NCBI GenBank assembly: GCA_031272345.1
Contig: JAISTZ010000108.1
Span: 1 to 7,313 of the forward strand
DNA from: Spirochaetaceae bacterium
GTDB lineage: Bacteria > Spirochaetota > Spirochaetia > Treponematales > Treponemataceae
Reading direction: 5' to 3'
Length of the DNA: 7,313 nucleotides
Made by a program: the position numbers and the translations under genes. Position 1 is the first letter of the stretch, and every line of letters starts with the position of its first letter. A model generated the notes under the pieces. The model had not been told where the DNA came from and did not search any database. It saw only the letters and a list, made by a program, of their open reading frames with translations. Shown here piece by piece: positions 4,406-7,313 of the stretch.

Positions 4406-5549
4406 CGGGGTCTCCCTCGGCGTATTTGCCGCTAAAGAATCGTTCAAGAAAGGCTTTTTTATATTGAAGGAACCTGTGCTCCCTGATTGCGGCGCGGACT
4501 TCGTCCATCATGGCCGCAAGGAAATGCAGGTTGTGCCATGAGGCGAGCATGGACGAGAGGATTTCCCCCTCCTTGTAGAGGTGACGCAGGTAGGCGCGGG
4601 AATAGGTTTTGCAGACCTTACAGTCACACTCGCTGTCCACCGGGGAGAAGTCCTCCCGGAAGGCGGCGTTCTTAATCGCCAGAAAGCCGTCCCTGGTGAG
4701 GTAGGAGCCGTTCCGGGCGTTCCTGGTGGGGAGTACGCAGTCGAACATGTCGATACCGTTTTCCACGGCCTGGAGGATGAAGTCAGGGGTGCCGATGCCC
4801 ATCACGTACCGGGGTTTGTCCCTGGGGAGGCGCGCCGCGGTGAAGGCAAGCAGCCGGGAATATTCGGCGAAGGACTCCCCCACAGACAGCCCCCCGATGG
4901 CGATCCCCGGCGCGTCCAGGGAGGCGCAGATGTCCGCGCTTTCCGCCCGGAGGTCCTCGAAGAAATTGCCCTGCACGATGGGGAAGAAGAGTCCCCCGTA
5001 GCCCTCGTCCCGCTTTTGTTTCCATTCGCCGAAGGCCCGGAGGGCCCAATCCGCCGTGAATCTGTGGGCTTTTTCCGCCTCCTTCCTGGAAGCGCCCCAG
5101 CCCGTGCACACGTCGAGCTGCATCTGGATGTCGCTGTTGAAGGCGGCTTGCAGGTCAACCACGGATTCCGGCGTAAGGAAGTGGCTGGACCCGTCGATAT
5201 GGCTCTTGAAGGCGACCCCTTCCGGGGTGAGCTTTCTGAACGGCGCCAGGGAAAAGACCTGGAACCCCCCGGAATCCGTGAGGAAGTTTCCCTGCCAGGC
5301 GCAGAACCCGTGGAGTCCCCCGGCCCTGCGCAGAATCTCCACGCCGGGACGCAGGTAGAGGTGATAGGTGTTCCCCAGAATCAGCTTGAACCCGAGGCTG
5401 TTGATGTCGTCCTTTGACAGGGCCTTCACCGCCCCGTAGGTGCCCACGGGCATGAAAACCGGGGTTGGGACCTCCCCGTGGGGCAGCTTGAGTGTGCCTG
5501 TCCGGGCTTCCGAGGCCCCGTCCCGGGCGGCAATCACGAAGGAATCCAT
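4398..5549 (-). CDS. tgt: Queuine tRNA-ribosyltransferase (Tgt)
   Basis: Bacterial Tgt exchanges guanine 34 for preQ1 in tRNA Asp, Asn, His and Tyr, the committed tRNA step of queuosine synthesis. The 383-aa length is typical. Landmarks are the base-exchange acid Asp92 in LTDSGGFQVFSL (90-101), QLDVCTGW (144-151), PIVQGN (190-195), GGLSVGE (219-225), YVMGIGTPDFIL (248-259), the nucleophile Asp270 in MFDCVLPTRNARNG (268-281), and the zinc ligands Cys308, Cys310, Cys313 and His339 (ECDCKVC and SWHNLHFL). The open frame runs on upstream to 6398, but that part is antisense to the permease and unlike Tgt; ATG 5549 matches the family start. No SD is present. A promoter -10 ends 6 nt before the ATG, so the mRNA should be leaderless. 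It forms an operon with tsaB. Confidence 0.97.
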   Translation of the reverse strand: MDSFVIAARDGASEARTGTLKLPHGEVPTPVFMPVGTYGAVKALSKDDINSLGFKLILGNTYHLYLRPGVEILRRAGGLHGFCAWQGNFLTDSGGFQVFSLAPFRKLTPEGVAFKSHIDGSSHFLTPESVVDLQAAFNSDIQMQLDVCTGWGASRKEAEKAHRFTADWALRAFGEWKQKRDEGYGGLFFPIVQGNFFEDLRAESADICASLDAPGIAIGGLSVGESFAEYSRLLAFTAARLPRDKPRYVMGIGTPDFILQAVENGIDMFDCVLPTRNARNGSYLTRDGFLAIKNAAFREDFSPVDSECDCKVCKTYSRAYLRHLYKEGEILSSMLASWHNLHFLAAMMDEVRAAIREHRFLQYKKAFLERFFSGKYAEGDPDD

Positions 5550-5555
5550 GGGGTA

Positions 5556-5584
5556 AGCATACCGGAAAGGGACGGCCCCGTCAA
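5556..5584 (-). promoter_or_regulatory. Promoter of tgt-tsaB, leaderless type
   Basis: TTGACG (5584-5579), 17-bp spacer, TATGCT (5561-5556): 5/6 and 4/6 matches. TACCCC (5555-5550) is all that separates the -10 from ATG 5549, so the first transcribed base is predicted at or next to the A of the ATG. Confidence 0.6.
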
Positions 5585-5593
5585 AGCCCCCGA

Positions 5594-5619
5594 GGTACCA
5601 GGCACATGCGCCTGGCACC
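5594..5619. repeat. Palindromic repeat copy 3 (26 bp, two mismatched pairs)
   Basis: The left arm GGTACCAGGCACA pairs with the right arm TGCGCCTGGCACC except at 5597/5616 and 5604/5609. The left arm resembles copy 1 and the right arm copy 2, so the inner mismatch (A opposite C) is exactly the intermediate between the two perfect copies. It sits between the divergent tgt and permease promoters, 9 bp from one -35 and 18 bp from the other. Confidence 0.85.
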
Positions 5620-5637
5620 AGGGGCGCCGCGAAGCGC

Positions 5638-5666
5638 TTGATGCAGCGCTCCCTTTCCGCTACACT
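5638..5666 (+). promoter_or_regulatory. Promoter of the ABC permease gene, leaderless type
   Basis: TTGATG (5638-5643), 17-bp spacer, TACACT (5661-5666): 4/6 and 4/6 matches. CATCCC (5667-5672) then leads straight into ATG 5673, the same 6-nt distance as at tgt on the other strand. No SD is present. Confidence 0.5.
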
Positions 5667-5672
5667 CATCCC

Positions 5673-6632
5673 ATGGTCCTTGAGAGCCTTTCGTTGTTTT
5701 TGCAGACCTCCGTGCAGATGGGCACCCACATCCTCTTTGCGGTGCTGGGGGGCATCCTCTGCGAAAAAGTGGGCAACCTGAATCTGGGTATCGAAGGGAT
5801 GATGCTCCTGGGCGCGGCCTCGGGGTTTTTTGCGGCCCTGACCCTGGCGAATCCCCTGGCGGCGGTGCTTGCGGCGGGCCTTGCGGGAAGCGCCGGGGCC
5901 CTCATCTACGCATTCATCACCGTGACCCTCCGGGGCAACCAGGTGGTCACCGGGCTGGTGCTCACCGTGTTCGGCGCGGGTGTTTCGGGCTACATGGGCA
6001 AGGGCCTCACCGGGAAGGCCCTGCCCGAGCAGGTCGCCCGGGCGTTGGGCCCCCTCAAAATCCCCCTGGTTTCCCGCATCCCCGTCCTGGGGCCCATGAT
6101 TTTTTCCCAGAATCTCTACGTGTACGCCTCTGTCGTCCTTGCCGTCATCCTGTGGGTCTACCTCACCTACACCAGGAAGGGCCTGAACGCCCGTGCCGTG
6201 GGGGAGAATCCCGGCGCGGCGGATTCTTCGGGCATCAGCGTGAGCGGCTATAAATACGCCCACATCCTGCTGGGGGGCTTCCTCTGCGGCGTGGGCGGGT
6301 CCTTCCTCTCCCTGGTGCTGGTGCCCCGGTGGCAGGAGAACATCACCGCCGGGGCCGGGTGGATTGCGGTGGCCCTGGTCATCTTCAGCGGCTGGCATCC
6401 CCTCAAAGCCCTGGGAGCCGCCTGGCTCTTCGGCGCCCTCAAGGGGGTGGGATTCAAGTTCCAGAGCTTCAACCTTACGGTCCTGGGAAGGCGGATCGTC
6501 TTTTCACCCCAGATCCTCGACATGCTGCCCTACATCGCCACGGTCCTCGCCCTGGCGTTCACGGCCCTGGGAAAGCGGAAAACCCAGGCCCCCGCGTCCC
6601 TGGGGACCCCCTACTTCCGGGAAGAGCGATAG
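5673..6632 (+). CDS. ABC transporter permease, nucleoside/BMP-associated type
   Basis: This 319-aa inner-membrane protein belongs to the branched-chain amino acid/sugar permease superfamily (BPD_transp_2), nearest in pattern to the second permease of BmpA-type nucleoside importers (YufQ/NupQ-like). Hydrophobic segments lie near residues 16-30, 42-59, 61-84, 93-108, 147-166, 194-217, 229-262 and 285-300. Signature blocks are GGILCEKVGNLNLGIEGMML (26-45), RGNQVVTGLVLTVFGAG (87-103) and the cytoplasmic coupling loop RAVGENPGAADSSGIS (174-189), which should dock on the ATPase. ATG 5673 is chosen because family homology begins there; the frame's extension to 5478 covers the tgt 5' end and the repeat. 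It has its own promoter and is divergent from tgt. The ATP-binding protein, the first permease and the lipoprotein that normally accompany it are absent in the window, so it must work with subunits encoded elsewhere, or is a remnant. The exact substrate is unproven. Confidence 0.88.
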   Translation: MVLESLSLFLQTSVQMGTHILFAVLGGILCEKVGNLNLGIEGMMLLGAASGFFAALTLANPLAAVLAAGLAGSAGALIYAFITVTLRGNQVVTGLVLTVFGAGVSGYMGKGLTGKALPEQVARALGPLKIPLVSRIPVLGPMIFSQNLYVYASVVLAVILWVYLTYTRKGLNARAVGENPGAADSSGISVSGYKYAHILLGGFLCGVGGSFLSLVLVPRWQENITAGAGWIAVALVIFSGWHPLKALGAAWLFGALKGVGFKFQSFNLTVLGRRIVFSPQILDMLPYIATVLALAFTALGKRKTQAPASLGTPYFREER

Positions 6633-6657
6633 GGACACGGTCAGCCGCAAGCAAGCC

Positions 6658-6686
6658 CCTCCTGTCAAACTGGAGGCAATACCTCC
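6658..6686. other. Alternative CCTCC/GGAGG/CCTCC hairpins in the convergent gap
   Basis: CCTCC (6658-6662), GGAGG (6672-6676) and CCTCC (6682-6686) allow two competing 5-bp stems. They lie between the converging permease (stop 6632) and the right-end gene (stop 6706), where a bidirectional terminator is expected. There is no T run, and I see no better terminator in 6633-6705. Confidence 0.25.
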
Positions 6687-6705
6687 GGCGCAACACTAAG
6701 CCCCC

Positions 6706-7313
6706 TTACCGCAGCTTCCCGAAGGCCCCCAGGAGCCATGCGTTTGCCTCCGCGATGAGGGCCTTCCGCCCCGGGCCCCCGGGGGCGAGCATGTCCGACA
6801 GGTTGAGGGGCTCCCCGGCAACGATGCGGACCTCCCCGGGGGGAATGTTCCTGCGGCCCGAAAAGGCCCCGCCCCTGGAGCGGTTTGCGAAATCGTAGAG
6901 ATTCTGGGCGTATTCCACGGCGGCCTCCAGGGTGAGGGGCTCCGCCGGGGGATTGTGGAAATACCAGGAAAAATCCGCGAGCTCCATGTGACGGGATGCG
7001 TGCCAGGCCTCCCCGGCGCTGAGGTCCCGGAGGGATTGCTCCAGCGGGGAAGGGGCTGCGCCTTCGGGGAAAATTCTGTCCCAGCAGACCTGGCGGACCG
7101 CATAGATCCGGTTTATCGTGTCCGTGGAAGGGTCTGTCCGGGGAATCCCCAGGATGTCCGCCGTGCGAGCCAGGGCCGCCTCGATAACCCCGTCGAGCAG
7201 GGAGGAAAAGTCCCCCTGGGGGAGTAATCCGTAGCGGACCTCGTTCGCCCCAAGAATCGCCTCCCGGAGCCGGAGGAACCGCTCCCGCAGGTCCCCCCTC
7301 CCGGTGATTCCGC
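6706..7313 (-). CDS. Unrecognised protein, C-terminal part (about 202 aa visible)
   Basis: The minus-strand frame is open from the window edge to TAA 6708-6706, with strong G/C at third codon positions like the genes to its left. The start lies beyond 7313; ATG 6987 is an internal Met, not the start. The visible part is soluble and helix-rich, with no membrane span. Blocks that look conserved are ANEVRYGLLPQGDFSSLLDG, INRIYAVRQVCWDRIFPEG, SAGEAWHASRHMELADFSWY, VEYAQNLYDFANRSRGG and the C-terminal ALIAEANAWLLGAFGKLR. The many Trp, His and Arg residues in the WHASRHM..ADFSWY stretch suggest a structured core. I do not recognise the family with confidence. A C-terminal region of a spirochaetal phospholipid acyltransferase-like protein crossed my mind, but no HxxxxD motif is in view to support it. 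It converges on the permease gene. Confidence 0.7.
   Translation of the reverse strand, partial: GITGRGDLRERFLRLREAILGANEVRYGLLPQGDFSSLLDGVIEAALARTADILGIPRTDPSTDTINRIYAVRQVCWDRIFPEGAAPSPLEQSLRDLSAGEAWHASRHMELADFSWYFHNPPAEPLTLEAAVEYAQNLYDFANRSRGGAFSGRRNIPPGEVRIVAGEPLNLSDMLAPGGPGRKALIAEANAWLLGAFGKLR

Noticed and set aside
5291..5303. Partial match to the repeat arm inside tgt (TGCCAGGCGCA)
   Set aside because: It falls in a conserved coding stretch just before the TDSGG motif and has no second arm; most likely chance similarity.
5478..5672. N-terminal extension of the permease frame
   Set aside because: It overlaps the start of tgt on the other strand and reads through the palindrome; family homology and promoter placement favour ATG 5673.
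5550..6398. Long N-terminal extension of the tgt frame
   Set aside because: It crosses the promoter and palindrome and runs antisense through the permease; Tgt homology begins at ATG 5549.

Overview
The window is a GC-rich bacterial chromosome segment, with an AT-rich patch at its left end (about 60-583). Family-level protein resemblance suggests a spirochaete of the Treponema/Spirochaeta type. That assignment is an inference and is not proven by anything in the sequence.

Layout. Positions 1-583 hold the 5' end of a leftward PIN-domain (VapC-like) gene and, divergent from it, a rightward pair of very small membrane-peptide genes (60 and 31 residues) behind a good sigma70-type promoter. A leftward block follows, given here in transcription order. 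First come tgt and tsaB (tRNA queuosine and t6A modification, overlapping by 8 nt). Next come trpC and trpF (tryptophan steps 4 and 3, overlapping by 4 nt). Last is an aldehyde dehydrogenase with its own promoter. Divergent from tgt is an ABC-transporter inner-membrane permease of the nucleoside/BMP type. It stands without its usual ATPase, second permease or lipoprotein in this window. The right end carries the C-terminal 200 or so residues of a leftward protein I do not recognise.

Regulatory layer. Five promoters can be read with exactly 17-bp spacers. At three of them (trpC, tgt and the permease) the -10 hexamer ends only 6-8 nt before the ATG and no Shine-Dalgarno sequence is present, so these mRNAs should be leaderless or nearly so. 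The aldehyde dehydrogenase, by contrast, has a leader and a clear GGAGG that points to a GTG start. Its promoter is nested inside what looks like the intrinsic terminator of trpF, and its -35 hexamer contains the trpF stop codon.

Repeats. A 26-30 bp palindrome (arm GGTGCCAGGCRCA) occurs three times in gene-free DNA: twice in tandem between tsaB and the trpC promoter, and once between the divergent tgt and permease promoters. The copies differ by a compensatory base-pair change. A degenerate fourth copy may lie at the end of the aldehyde dehydrogenase gene.

I do not see a CRISPR array, tRNA, rRNA, transposase or clear defence system. The items most likely to be undescribed are the palindrome/leaderless-promoter arrangement and the small membrane-peptide pair.
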